A DNA stretch of 64,000 nt. It comes from Methylotenera sp. (GTDB taxonomy: Bacteria; Pseudomonadota; Gammaproteobacteria; Burkholderiales; Burkholderiaceae_C). Location: assembly GCA_021738245.1 (NCBI GenBank), contig JAIPCJ010000002.1, positions 1 through 64,000 on the forward strand. Direction: 5' to 3'. This document shows positions 15,458 to 24,250 of the stretch, one piece after another. The notes beneath the pieces were generated by a model. The model ran no database searches, was not told the origin of the DNA, and saw nothing but the letters and a program-made list of their open reading frames with translations. Position 1 is the stretch's first letter, and the number at the start of each line of letters is the position of its first letter. A program made the translations under genes and the position numbers.

Positions 15458-15739
15458 CTACTTCAGATAGGTGCGCAGGATCGCAACGACTTCTTCGATT
15501 TCGTCATGGCGCTGCTCAGGGGTGATGTCTTCCGCGGCGACGTGCTCACGCAGATGCCCCTCCAGCACCTCGGCCATCAGCCCCGCGACGGCGCCACGGA
15601 TGGCAGCGATCTGCTGCAGCACCTTGCCAGCATCGACGTCATGGCCGGACTCGATCAAACGCTCCAGGCCGTCGGCCTGACCTTTGATGCGCCGGACGCG
15701 CGCCAACAAACTCTTCTGACCTTTGACGGTGTGAGACAT
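15458..15739 (-). CDS. RcnR/CsoR-family metal-responsive repressor lacking cysteine
   Basis: The 93-aa all-helical DUF156 protein is closest to RcnR by its N-terminus MSH, the segment VLQQIAAIRGAV and the pair GHLREH. RcnR binds Ni or Co through the N-terminus, His3, Cys35, His60 and His64. Here His3, His33 and the later pair (His62, His66) are kept. A two-residue insertion precedes VLQQ, and the Cys position is Ala; the protein has no Cys at all. It is divergent from rcnA across an 85-bp gap holding a TACT-N7-AGTA site. Likely role: Ni/Co-released repressor of rcnA, itself and perhaps the RND operon. Confidence 0.85.
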   Translation of the reverse strand: MSHTVKGQKSLLARVRRIKGQADGLERLIESGHDVDAGKVLQQIAAIRGAVAGLMAEVLEGHLREHVAAEDITPEQRHDEIEEVVAILRTYLK

Positions 15740-15757
15740 CTTGCAGTGCAGGTAGGG

Positions 15758-15772
15758 TACTGGGGTAGAGTA
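15758..15772. promoter_or_regulatory. Probable RcnR-type operator between rcnR-like gene and rcnA
   Basis: TACT-GGGGTAG-AGTA matches the RcnR operator form (TACT, G-tract, 7-nt spacer, AGTA). It sits 18 bp upstream of the repressor start and 52 bp upstream of the rcnA ATG, where it could block both divergent promoters. Confidence 0.7.
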
Positions 15773-15824
15773 TCAGAGACCAAATATTCATGCACGACCG
15801 GGGCCAACCGTTCGCGCGGCGATC

Positions 15825-16931
15825 ATGACCGAATTCTCGACTTTGCTGCAGCAGGGCAATGCTTGGTTGTTCGTCCCCAGCGCCGTCCTGCTGGGCGCGC
15901 TGCACGGTCTGGAGCCCGGGCACTCGAAGACCATGATGGCGGCATTCATCGTCGCCATCCGCGGGACGGTGGGCCAGGCCATCCTGCTCGGCTTGTCGGC
16001 CACCCTGTCGCACACAGCCATCGTCTGGCTTGTGGCGCTGGCCGGCCTGCACTTCGGCAAGGGCTGGAACGCGGAGAAGACGGAGCCCTATTTCCAGCTG
16101 GCGTCGGGCCTGCTGATCCTCGCGGTCGCCGTTTGGATGCTGTGGCGAACTTGGCGCGAACAACGCGCGCATGCCCGCTCCAATGACCACGACCACAGCC
16201 ATGGCCACGGCGAGTCCAAGCGGGTGCTGACCGGCCACGGGGTGGTCCGGCTGGACATCTTCGAAACCGGCGTGCCGCCACGCTTCCGTCTTTACCCGGA
16301 AACGGGCCAGGGCTGGACCGCCAGCGAGGTGGAAGTCACCACGACGCGGCCGGATGGATCGCGGCAGGTCTTCAGCTTCACGCAGGGAGACGGATACCTG
16401 GAATCGGTCGACGAGATTCCTGAACCGCATGAATTCACCGCCAGGCTCAACCTCGGTCACGAAGGCCATCGCCATGGCCACGACCTGGTCTACGAGGAGC
16501 ACGGCCATTCGCACGAAGGCCTCGACCTCGGCGACCTGGAATACCAGGATGCCCATGAGCGCGCGCATGCCAACGACATCCAGCGCCGGTTCGCCAACCG
16601 CAACGTGACGACCGGGCAGATCATCGTCTTCGGCCTCACGGGGGGCCTGATCCCTTGCCCGGCGTCGATCACGGTGTTGCTGCTGTGCCTGCAGCTCAAG
16701 CAGTTCACGCTGGGAGCGGCGCTGGTGCTGTGCTTCAGCGTCGGACTGGCGCTGACGATGGTCGCCTCCGGCGCGATGGCTGCGCTGAGCGTCAAGCACG
16801 TGTCGCGCCGCTGGCGTGGCTTCGGCGAGTTCGCCCGCAAGGCACCGTACTTTTCCAGCGCGCTGATCATGCTGGTCGGCCTGTATGTCATGTACGTTGG
16901 CGCCCATGCGCTGATGACACATCGGCCTTGA
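15825..16931 (+). CDS. rcnA: Nickel/cobalt exporter RcnA with an extra soluble domain
   Basis: The 368-aa NicO/RcnA protein has the family motif HGLEPGHSKTMM (27-38) in its first helices. There are three N-terminal and three C-terminal TM segments, the latter beginning TGGLIPCPASITVLLL. Between them lie His clusters at 121-128 (DHDHSHGH) and 212-230 (HEGHRHGHD, EEHGHSHEG). These bracket an unusual beta-type domain at about 139-211 (VRLDIFETGVPPRFRLYP ... IPEPHEFTARLNL). E. coli RcnA (about 274 aa) has only a His-rich loop here. The inserted domain probably senses or delivers metal, an inference. It is divergent from its probable repressor. Confidence 0.88.
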   Translation: MTEFSTLLQQGNAWLFVPSAVLLGALHGLEPGHSKTMMAAFIVAIRGTVGQAILLGLSATLSHTAIVWLVALAGLHFGKGWNAEKTEPYFQLASGLLILAVAVWMLWRTWREQRAHARSNDHDHSHGHGESKRVLTGHGVVRLDIFETGVPPRFRLYPETGQGWTASEVEVTTTRPDGSRQVFSFTQGDGYLESVDEIPEPHEFTARLNLGHEGHRHGHDLVYEEHGHSHEGLDLGDLEYQDAHERAHANDIQRRFANRNVTTGQIIVFGLTGGLIPCPASITVLLLCLQLKQFTLGAALVLCFSVGLALTMVASGAMAALSVKHVSRRWRGFGEFARKAPYFSSALIMLVGLYVMYVGAHALMTHRP

Positions 16932-17022
16932 GGGAGCACGCCAAGCGTGGAGTTTGGCGATGCCGACGGCGCCCGGCCGACCGGTGGCCACGGCACCTCG
17001 AGTAAACTGAGCTCACTCGTCA

Positions 17023-17150
17023 TTGGGGAGTAGCCGTCCTGCGCAACGCAGGAGTCCGCGTCAACACACTTGGCCATCTGGCCATGGCGCCGACAGCTCC
17101 AACGCCTGGCAAGACCTTTGACCACACTGCCTCCGGTTAGGGCCGGGGAA
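17023..17150 (+). promoter_or_regulatory. yybP-ykoY manganese riboswitch
   Basis: The leader begins with the class signature GGGGAGTAGCC (17025-17035). It then has a perfect 7-bp hairpin (17037-17043 with 17047-17053), the conserved CGTCAACA (17059-17066), GGCGCCGAC and GACCTTTGACCAC. These blocks and their order match the yybP-ykoY class, which binds Mn2+ and controls Mn exporters. The GDT1 gene starts about 40 bp downstream. The 3' boundary is approximate. In proteobacteria these usually act as ON switches when Mn2+ rises. Confidence 0.88.
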
Positions 17151-17190
17151 GCCGTGCGGTCTTGGTTTGCGCTGGCCCTTGGAGACTCTC

Positions 17191-17769
17191 TTGGAAGCTT
17201 TCCTCGTATCGACCGGCGTCGTGGCGCTCGGTGAAATGGGCGACAAAACGCAGTTGCTGGCCATCGTGCTGGCCACGACGTTTCGCAAGCCCATCCCCAT
17301 CATCCTCGGCATCTTTGTCGCGACGGTGCTCAACCACGCAGCGGCCGGCGCCCTGGGCGGCTGGGTGGCTCAGGCCTTGGGTCCTGAACTCCTGCGCTGG
17401 ATCGTCGGGCTGTCATTCATCGCGATGGCCGGCTGGATGCTGATCCCGGACAAGCTTGATGACGACGTGGGCAAGCAGCGCCGGCAGCTCGGCGTCTTCG
17501 GAACCACCGTCCTTGCCTTCTTTCTCGCGGAGATGGGCGACAAGACGCAGATCGCGACCGTCGCGCTGGCCACGCGATACGCCGAGGTCATGCAAGTGGT
17601 GCTCGGCACAACGTTCGGGATGATGCTGGCCAACGTGCCGGCGGTGTTCCTGGGCGACCGGATCGCCAAGAAGGTGTCCATGCGCGTCGTGCACGGCATC
17701 GCCGCGCTGATCTTCGCGGTACTGGGGCTGTTGACGCTCCTGAACGTCGGCAGCCTCTTTGGCGGCTAG
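17191..17769 (+). CDS. TMEM165/GDT1-family (MneA-like) manganese exporter
   Basis: The 192-aa protein has about six TM helices in two inverted repeats, each with the signature E-M-G-D-K-T (ALGEMGDKTQLLAIV near residue 13 and LAEMGDKTQIATVAL near 115). GDT1 proteins in bacteria export Mn2+. I chose a TTG start at 17191 because GGAG sits 6 bases upstream and the product then begins MEAFLVSTG, the typical family N-terminus; an upstream TTG at 17167 is less likely. Control by the Mn riboswitch directly upstream supports the function. Confidence 0.88.
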   Translation: MEAFLVSTGVVALGEMGDKTQLLAIVLATTFRKPIPIILGIFVATVLNHAAAGALGGWVAQALGPELLRWIVGLSFIAMAGWMLIPDKLDDDVGKQRRQLGVFGTTVLAFFLAEMGDKTQIATVALATRYAEVMQVVLGTTFGMMLANVPAVFLGDRIAKKVSMRVVHGIAALIFAVLGLLTLLNVGSLFGG

Positions 17770-17854
17770 GCGTAGAAAACAAGTCCCCAAAATTGGCTTG
17801 GGCATCACGGGTCCGGCTCCCTTGGGGCCGAAGCCACCCGGCGCTTGGATCAGG

Positions 17855-18403
17855 CTACCGATCGTTGGCCTGCAATCGCCGACAGCGCTCGGTGAGGGAC
17901 TGCAGCCATGCGTCGGGGAGGCCGCGTTTCAGCTGCAGTCGGCCTGCGCGAGGAAGGCACACGTCTATCCACTCACCCCGCGCCTTCCCTGAGCGCTTGA
18001 GAGAAGCCTCAAGGTCGAACGCCTCCCGACGGGAGTTGAATCGACGCACTCCCAAAAGGAGCCATTTGCGTCCGCGTGTCCACCCCGGGTTGTCGTCGGA
18101 GTTGTGCGTCCTGAATCGATGCCTCAAGTCGGTTGTTGCGCCGATGTAGGTGGCGCCACAGTGGGACACCAGCAGGTAGGTCCATCCTCGATCGGTTCGA
18201 ACACGCCGACCATTGGCGACCTTAGGCTGAGCAATCGGAGTTCCGTAGCGTCCGCGCTGAAAGTGGGAGTTGACCCCCAGCACGACGTTCAGCGAAACGC
18301 CAAGCTGCTGGGCGATCTGCTCGCAGGAATGAGTGCCGGCCTTCAGCAGCGCCACGATCGGCTCTGTGCGGGGCGATGGCTTGGCGAACTTCTTTTGCGT
18401 CAC
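17855..18403 (-). CDS. GIY-YIG nuclease-superfamily protein with N-terminal helix-turn-helix
   Basis: The 182-aa protein has a predicted HTH at about 15-45 (IVALLKAGTHSCEQIAQQLGVS). A GIY-YIG core follows: YLLVSHCGATYIGATTDLRHRFRTH supplies both motif tyrosines and the catalytic Arg, and FDLEASLKR supplies the metal-binding Glu. The protein looks catalytically complete. The start is a GTG. It stands alone at the edge of the accessory region, close to the integrase remnant, so it may belong to mobile DNA. Whether it is a nicking enzyme, repair protein or regulator cannot be told. Confidence 0.7.
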   Translation of the reverse strand: MTQKKFAKPSPRTEPIVALLKAGTHSCEQIAQQLGVSLNVVLGVNSHFQRGRYGTPIAQPKVANGRRVRTDRGWTYLLVSHCGATYIGATTDLRHRFRTHNSDDNPGWTRGRKWLLLGVRRFNSRREAFDLEASLKRSGKARGEWIDVCLPRAGRLQLKRGLPDAWLQSLTERCRRLQANDR

Positions 18404-18633
18404 GGGTCGAAGCTACGACTGCTCTATCGCCGGCGAGTCTAGGAGCCATGCTGGGCATGGGCGCCCTGGTCGTATCCCCTAACTTCAAGCTATTTGCTTT
18501 CGACATTTGATGCTCGGGCGCGCGGACCTGCCTCGACGGGGCTTGGGGGCACAGACCAGGCCTTTGAGCTTTTCGGCTACCTCATCATCAGCAAGTTCGT
18601 CGTGACGGACTCATCAGTCGCAGAATTGCCTCC

Positions 18634-19046
18634 ATGGCCGCCACCGTCGAAGACTACGTCCTTACCGCCGACCGTGAGAACACGGTCCGCAGCTACGCCA
18701 GTGCCCTGAAGCATTTCGAAGAAGTGTGGAAAGGCCTGCTACCAACGACCGGGAAAAACGTGGCGCGCTATCTGGTCGAGCACGCGACCATCTACAAGCT
18801 GAGCACCATGCGGCTGCATCTGGCGGCCCTGTCGCGATGGCACGCCGACAACGGTTTTCCCGACCCGACGCGAGCGCAGATCGTCCTGAAGGTGCTGCGC
18901 GGCATCAAGAGCAAGCACGCGAGACCACAGCGCCGCGCCCGGCCACTGCAACTCGAGGTGCTGGAGTCCGTCTCGAACGCGCTGAGGCCGTGCTGGAACT
19001 GGTGCGCGAAACTGCAATGTGCTGCTTGGCCGGTGCGACAGAGTGA
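18634..19046 (+). pseudogene. N-terminal remnant of a tyrosine-type integrase
   Basis: The frame starts with a SAM-like core-binding domain (NTVRSYASALKHFEEVW, YKLSTMRLHLAALSRWHADNG) and enters the linker to the catalytic domain (KSKHARPQRRARPLQLEVLESV). Near 18985 the coding signal jumps one frame (RAEAVLELVRETA). It ends at a TGA exactly where the convergent aapP-like gene begins. The catalytic R-H-R-Y half is missing, so the protein cannot recombine DNA. It is the clearest sign of past mobile-element activity here. Confidence 0.65.
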
Positions 19047-19811
19047 TCAATGAAGGATCTGCGAGAGGAAGGTGCGGGTGCGCTCGTTCTGTGGGCGGGC
19101 AAAGAAGGCGTCTGGGGTGTTCTGTTCGATGATCTGGCCCGCGTCCATGAAGATCACGCGGTTGGCGACCTGACGGGCGAAGCCCATTTCGTGGGTGACA
19201 CAGATCATCGTCATGCCCTCATCGGCCAGGCCCACGATGGTGTCCAGTACCTCTTTGACCATCTCAGGGTCCAGCGCGGAGGTAGGCTCGTCAAAAAGCA
19301 TGATCTTGGGATTCATGCACAGGCTTCGCGCGATGGCCACGCGTTGCTGCTGACCGCCTGACAACTGCCCGGGGAACTTGTGGGCCTGGTCTGGAATACG
19401 CACGCGACGAAGGAAGTTCATCGCGGTAGCTTCCGCCTGCTGTGCAGACTGCCCTTGCACCTGGATCGGAGCCAGCGTGCAGTTCTGCAATACCGTCAGG
19501 TGCGGGAACAGGTTGAAATGCTGAAAGACCATGCCCACTTCGCGCCGCACGGCGTCGATGCGCTTGAGGTCGCCGTCCAGCGTGATGCCATTGACGGTGA
19601 TTTCGCCCTCTTGATGTTCTTCAAGCCGGTTGATGCATCGGATGAGCGTGCTTTTTCCCGAGCCGGAGGGACCGCACACGACGATGCGCTCGCCGCGTTT
19701 CACGTCCAGGCTCACGCCGTTGAGGACACGGAAGCTACCGAACCATTTGTGTACCCCTCTCATGCGCACGACATAGGGAGTTTCTTTGGGGCTGTCCATA
19801 GAGATGTCCAT
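19047..19811 (-). CDS. Polar amino-acid ABC transporter, ATPase (AapP/GlnQ type)
   Basis: The 254-aa ABC ATPase has all motifs: Walker [11 protein letters not shown]-loop [12 protein letters not shown], signature LSGGQQQR, Walker [14 protein letters not shown] and the switch His in VTHEMGF. It energises the two permeases encoded just upstream. The ATG at 19811 overlaps nothing and lies 11 bp after the second permease gene; an internal ATG four codons later is possible. It is the last gene of the operon and abuts the broken integrase. Confidence 0.9.
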   Translation of the reverse strand: MDISMDSPKETPYVVRMRGVHKWFGSFRVLNGVSLDVKRGERIVVCGPSGSGKSTLIRCINRLEEHQEGEITVNGITLDGDLKRIDAVRREVGMVFQHFNLFPHLTVLQNCTLAPIQVQGQSAQQAEATAMNFLRRVRIPDQAHKFPGQLSGGQQQRVAIARSLCMNPKIMLFDEPTSALDPEMVKEVLDTIVGLADEGMTMICVTHEMGFARQVANRVIFMDAGQIIEQNTPDAFFARPQNERTRTFLSQILH

Positions 19812-19822
19812 CACGGTGACTT

Positions 19823-20914
19823 TCAAGGGCTGGTCTTGCCGCGTTGCTCGAGGAAGTCGGCAAAGCGTGCGAAGCCAAAGCTGATGACGAAGAAGATGGC
19901 GCCGATGAACAGGTAGGTCTCGGCAGCCGGCGACGGCCAGGCGGGGTCGGCCAGCGCCGCCTTGCCGGAGCTGATGATGTCGAACAGGCCCACCACCAAT
20001 ACCAGGCTGGTGTTCTTGATCATCACGATCACCGTATTGGCCAGCGCCGGGATGACGATGCGGATGGCCTGCGGCAGGATGACCAGGCGCTGCGCCTTCC
20101 AGAACGGCAGGCTCAGGCTGGCGGCTGCCTCGAACTGGCCCTTGGGTATCGCCTGCAGGCCACCGCGCACGACCTCGGCGAAATAGGCAGACGCGAACAG
20201 CGTCAGCGCCACCAGCGCGCGCGTGAACTTGTCGGGCAGCAGGCTCTCGGGCAGGAACAGGGGCAGCATGATCGAGGCCACGAACAGGATGGACAACAGC
20301 GGCAGCCCGCGCACCGCCTCGATGAAGACGACGCTGGCCATGCGCAGCGCCGGCAGTGGGCTGCGCCGCCCCAGCGCCAGCAGGACGCCGATTGGAAAGC
20401 CCAGCCCGATGGCCACCACGGTGAGGATCAGCGTCACCGGCAGCCCGCCCCACAGCGCCGATGGCACCGGCGGCAGGCCCAGCCCGCCACCCATCAACCA
20501 GAAGATCGCCGTCAGTGCGAGCAGCCAGAAAAGTGCCAGACGGGGCCGCCAACTCGACGGGCGCACGGACCAACCCAACAACGCGACGATCAGCGCGCAG
20601 ACCAGGCCCGGCCGCCAGCGCTGCTCGTGGGGATAGATGCCGAACAGCAGTTGGCCCAGCTTGGCCCAGACGAAGTTCCAGCAGGCGCCGGTTGCGGCGC
20701 GACAGCTGGCCGGGTCGGGGTCGATCCAGACTGCGTTGATCACGGCCCAGCGCAGCAGCGGCGGGATCAGCAGCAGCAGCGTCCCGCCGATGAGCAGGCT
20801 GAGCAGTGCGTTCAGCGGCGTGCCGAACAGGGCTTTCAACCATGCGCGGCCCCGCGACATGGCGTGCGGTGGTGGTTGAAGAGGTTTGGCGGGCGTCATG
20901 GCCAGGTTTTTCAT
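19823..20914 (-). CDS. Amino-acid ABC transporter permease (AapM type)
   Basis: The 363-aa permease has a long N-terminal extension with extra helices and the AapM-like periplasmic segment [20 protein letters not shown]. The binding-protein-dependent transport domain follows, with the EAA loop ([22 protein letters not shown]) near residue 270. The AapM group serves general L-amino-acid uptake. The ATG at 20914 lies 10 bp after the AapQ-like gene's stop. The frame is open further upstream inside that gene, but the shorter start gives the expected protein. Confidence 0.85.
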   Translation of the reverse strand: MKNLAMTPAKPLQPPPHAMSRGRAWLKALFGTPLNALLSLLIGGTLLLLIPPLLRWAVINAVWIDPDPASCRAATGACWNFVWAKLGQLLFGIYPHEQRWRPGLVCALIVALLGWSVRPSSWRPRLALFWLLALTAIFWLMGGGLGLPPVPSALWGGLPVTLILTVVAIGLGFPIGVLLALGRRSPLPALRMASVVFIEAVRGLPLLSILFVASIMLPLFLPESLLPDKFTRALVALTLFASAYFAEVVRGGLQAIPKGQFEAAASLSLPFWKAQRLVILPQAIRIVIPALANTVIVMIKNTSLVLVVGLFDIISSGKAALADPAWPSPAAETYLFIGAIFFVISFGFARFADFLEQRGKTSP

Positions 20915-20924
20915 TCGGTGTCCA

Positions 20925-21833
20925 TCAGCGCTCGACCAGCGCAATGTGCCGGTTGTAGGCATTCGCCAGGGCGGACAGGGACAAATTGATCGCGAGGTAG
21001 ACCCCCAGGATGATTCCCACGCCTTCAATCGAATGGCTGCTCTTGCTGATGATGGTGTTCATCACGGCCAGGAAGTCGGGGTAGCCCACCGCGATCACCA
21101 AGGTCGAGTTCTTGACGACGTTGATGAACTGGCTGTTGAGCGGCGGCACGATCACACGCAGCGTCTGCGGCACGACGATGAAGCGCAGGATCTGGCCGCG
21201 CGACAGCGCCAACGAGCGACCGGCTTCCCATTGCCCTTTGCCGATGGCCAGCACGCCCCCTCGCACGATCTCCGCAATGAAGCCGGTGGTGTAGATCGTC
21301 AGGCCGATGATCACGGTGCTGAGTTCGGGCGACAGCTCCCAGCCTGCGGCTTGCAGCCCCCGCATCGACAGTTGCACACCCGGCAGCGGCTGCCACGCCT
21401 CATCGAGTGGCGGCAGCAGCTTCCACCAGAGCGAGTACAGGAAGATCAGGATGACGATGGGCGGAAAGTTGCGCGCCGCCTCTACCCACACGCGGCTTAC
21501 GGCAGCGACCAGCGGATTGCTGCTGAGCCGGGCCAGCCCGATGGTCAGGCCGCACACCGACGACAGCAGGATCACGACCAGCGACACGAACAGTGTGTTG
21601 CCGATGCCCACCACGATGGCTCGCCATGTGGCGGCCCGATGGTCGTGTTCAAGGAACGATTCCGAGATCACGACCTGCGACGGTGAGAACAGGAAGTCGA
21701 GCCCCATCGGGAGGCCGCGCTGCTCCAGGTTCCTCACCATGGTGCTCACCAGCATGATCACGGTGGCGGCGATAGCTGCCAGCAGCGCAGCCTGGATGAG
21801 CAGGCCCCGGGTCTTCGCGTCACGAAACATCAT
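20925..21833 (-). CDS. Amino-acid ABC transporter permease (AapQ type)
   Basis: The 302-aa permease opens with one TM helix and the AapQ-like periplasmic part (NLEQRGLPMGLDFLF). The transport domain contains GIARLSS-like IGLARLSSNPLVA and the EAA loop EAGRSLALSRGQILRFIVVPQT. It is somewhat shorter than the usual ~390-400 aa of this group; the missing part falls in the periplasmic loop. With the AapM-like protein it forms the membrane channel. It follows the binding-protein gene by 99 bp. Confidence 0.85.
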   Translation of the reverse strand: MMFRDAKTRGLLIQAALLAAIAATVIMLVSTMVRNLEQRGLPMGLDFLFSPSQVVISESFLEHDHRAATWRAIVVGIGNTLFVSLVVILLSSVCGLTIGLARLSSNPLVAAVSRVWVEAARNFPPIVILIFLYSLWWKLLPPLDEAWQPLPGVQLSMRGLQAAGWELSPELSTVIIGLTIYTTGFIAEIVRGGVLAIGKGQWEAGRSLALSRGQILRFIVVPQTLRVIVPPLNSQFINVVKNSTLVIAVGYPDFLAVMNTIISKSSHSIEGVGIILGVYLAINLSLSALANAYNRHIALVER

Positions 21834-21932
21834 TGCGTCCGGCCGTCAGAGTTAGCTTTCCTGCCCTCGCGTCCAATCGCGCTCGAGCCTTGGTCGGGCA
21901 TTCACCGCCTTGCGCAAGGCACAGGCGCGGAT

Positions 21933-22973
21933 TCAGTCCCATGGATAGGGGTGATAGAGGCCGCCGTTCTTCCACAGCGCATTCATCCCGCGGGGCAGCT
22001 TCATGGGCGACTTGTCTCCCAGGTTCCGATCCCATATCTCGGCATAGTTGCCGGTCTGCTTGATGACGTTGAGCACCCATTTGTCGTCCAGGCCAATGGG
22101 CTTTCCGAAACCGGGGCCACCCAGGACGCGTTTGTCTTCTGCATCGCCAGTGCGCCCGCGCTGTTCCGCGTTGGCGCTCGTGATGCCTCTGGCTTCAGCC
22201 CAGATCAGCGCGTTTAGCGTCCAGCGCACGATGTCGAACAGCTTGTCGTCGCCCCGTGCGATGACCACGCCATTAGGCTCGGCCATCTCGCCCACACGGA
22301 AAGTCAGATGGTCGTCGGGCACCTTGGCCACAGTGGCTCGGACGGCCGCAGCCGCGGTGCCGTCGGTGACGTAAGCATCGCAGCGCCCCGCCAGGTAGGC
22401 GTCGCGCGCCTGAGTAGTCGAGTCGAAATAGACCTTCTTGATCTTGATCTTGTGGTGCTCCTCGGTTTCGAGAATGGCGTTCTCGACCAGGCTGCCGCCG
22501 CCTTGCAGGCAGACAGTCTTGTTGTTCAGGCCTTTGCCGTCCTTGATGTTGTCCTTCTTCCGCACCAGCACCGCGTCGCCGTCGTACTGGTAGATCTGGA
22601 CGAAGCGCACCGCCATGTCGCGCGTATAGGTGATGGTCGAGGTGCGCGGCAGGATGTCGATCTCGCCGGTCTGCAGAGCGAGGAAGCGCTGACCCGCGTT
22701 CAGCGGCACAAAGCGAGCCTTCTCGCGATCGCCCAGGATCGCGGCTGCGAAGCTGCGGCAGATGTCGGTATCGAAGCCGCGGAAGTAGCCTTTCTCGTCG
22801 GGCCGCGACAGGCCGGGCACGCCCTGGCTGGCGCCGCACGTCACGTAGCCGCGGCTCTTGATGCGATCCAGCACCGCCGACTGGGCAAATGCGGGTTGCG
22901 CCAACGCAGCCGCGATGACGGCGAGGATCAGCGGGCGCGCCGTGCGTGCGTACTGCTGCAGGGTCGAGAGCAT
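21933..22973 (-). CDS. Amino-acid ABC transporter substrate-binding protein (AapJ type)
   Basis: The 346-aa protein has a signal peptide ending AQPAFAQ, then a class 3 periplasmic-binding fold. Family blocks are visible: SRGYVTCGASQGVPGLS, GYFRGFDTDICRSFAAAI, FLALQTGEIDILPRTSTITYTRD and a C-terminal ALWKNGGLYHPYPWD. AapJ delivers polar L-amino acids to the AapQMP complex. I chose the ATG at 22973 (AAGGA 8 bases upstream) over a TTG five codons earlier. It is the first transporter gene, 46 bp after the PLP lyase gene. Confidence 0.9.
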   Translation of the reverse strand: MLSTLQQYARTARPLILAVIAAALAQPAFAQSAVLDRIKSRGYVTCGASQGVPGLSRPDEKGYFRGFDTDICRSFAAAILGDREKARFVPLNAGQRFLALQTGEIDILPRTSTITYTRDMAVRFVQIYQYDGDAVLVRKKDNIKDGKGLNNKTVCLQGGGSLVENAILETEEHHKIKIKKVYFDSTTQARDAYLAGRCDAYVTDGTAAAAVRATVAKVPDDHLTFRVGEMAEPNGVVIARGDDKLFDIVRWTLNALIWAEARGITSANAEQRGRTGDAEDKRVLGGPGFGKPIGLDDKWVLNVIKQTGNYAEIWDRNLGDKSPMKLPRGMNALWKNGGLYHPYPWD

Positions 22974-23019
22974 GGGATGGTCCTTCAAAGCAATGGGCGT
23001 GTTCAGGCGGAAGCAGCTG

Positions 23020-24204
23020 TCAGGCGGCTGGAGGGTCCGCGTCGTGAAGACGCTGTAGGCCCTTGGCCAAATCCTGCATCAGGTCATCAAACGGCTCCAG
23101 GCCGGCATGCAGCCGCACGATGTAATTCCCGGCAGTACGTGGCGACACCGAGCGGGAGGTGGCCAGATCGGTCACCGCCGCCAAGCTGGAGATGCCCCCC
23201 CAGCTGGCTCCAATGCGGAAGTGCCGAAAACCGTCCAGCATCGCCGAGATCGCCGCCAGGCGCTGCGTGCGAGGCATGAAGCTCACCAGCCCGTTGCCGC
23301 CACTGAAGTACTGCTGAAAGCGCAGATGGCCGGGATCAGCCGGGTCGGCCGGATTCATCACCCGGGCTACTGCCGGCTGGCTGCGCAGCCACTGCGATAT
23401 CTGCAAGCCACGGCGGGCCTGCTCGGCCAGGCGCAGGTCCAGCGTCCCCATGCCTCGCAGCACGAGATAAGCGTCGTCGGAAGAAACCCCGGTTCCCATG
23501 CCGGCGAAGGCCCGTTTGAGCGTCTTGAACAGCGATTCCTCGCGCACCGTAACGGCCCCCATGCAGACATCGGAATGGCCGCAGCCGTATTTCGACAGCG
23601 CAGTGGCAACGATGTCGACACCGTGCTCGAACATGCAGCTACGCCCGAAGCCCCAGGTGTTATCCATCAACACGCGCGCGCCGGCGGCGTGGGCCTGCCG
23701 GCACAGGGCTGCGATGTCCTGGATCTCCATGGTGAACGATCCCGGTGACTCCAGTGACACCAAGCGCGTGCGCGGCTTCAAATGGGCGCTCAGGTCGGCC
23801 GCGTCTGCGGCAATGAAGTCCACCGTGATGCCCAGGCGCTGCATGGCCGACACGGTGTACTCGCGCAGCGGGCCGTACACGCAGTCGGCGACGAGCACAT
23901 GGTCGCCGGCGCTCAGCAAGGCCAGGGCGGTGTGCGTCAGCGCCGCCAGGCCCGAAGGCAGCAGCGTCGTACGCCGCCCCCCTTCGGCACGTGCCACCTC
24001 GGCCTCCAGCGCACGGGTGGTGGGCGTTCCGTACAGACCATAGGAATAGCCGTCGAAGAGTTGGCTCTTGCGTGCGAGGAAGGCCGCAGTGTTCTCAAAC
24101 ACCAATGTGGAGGCGCGGTACACCGGCACGTTCAACGCGTCGAAGCGCGGGTCAGTCACCGCGGACTCGGTGGTGGATTCTGCGGCGATTTCGGCGGGAC
24201 CCAT
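23020..24204 (-). CDS. Cystathionine beta-lyase-like PLP enzyme
   Basis: The 394-aa Cys/Met-metabolism enzyme has the N-terminal YSYGLYGTPTTRALE block and SGLAAL phosphate-site loop. Asp181 (VLMDNTWG) contacts the pyridine N, and the PLP lysine is K205 (ALSKYGCGHSD). Beta-lyases of this type cleave cystathionine or other sulfur amino acids to pyruvate, ammonia and a thiol. AAGGAG nine bases before the ATG at 24204 fixes the start. It heads the operon with the amino-acid importer and is divergent from a LysR gene, suggesting import and breakdown of a sulfur amino acid. The exact substrate is not evident. Confidence 0.85.
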   Translation of the reverse strand: MGPAEIAAESTTESAVTDPRFDALNVPVYRASTLVFENTAAFLARKSQLFDGYSYGLYGTPTTRALEAEVARAEGGRRTTLLPSGLAALTHTALALLSAGDHVLVADCVYGPLREYTVSAMQRLGITVDFIAADAADLSAHLKPRTRLVSLESPGSFTMEIQDIAALCRQAHAAGARVLMDNTWGFGRSCMFEHGVDIVATALSKYGCGHSDVCMGAVTVREESLFKTLKRAFAGMGTGVSSDDAYLVLRGMGTLDLRLAEQARRGLQISQWLRSQPAVARVMNPADPADPGHLRFQQYFSGGNGLVSFMPRTQRLAAISAMLDGFRHFRIGASWGGISSLAAVTDLATSRSVSPRTAGNYIVRLHAGLEPFDDLMQDLAKGLQRLHDADPPAA

Positions 24205-24250
24205 GCTGGTCGTCTCCTTAGCGGGCGGCGGGACTGCGCTATCGTGGGGC

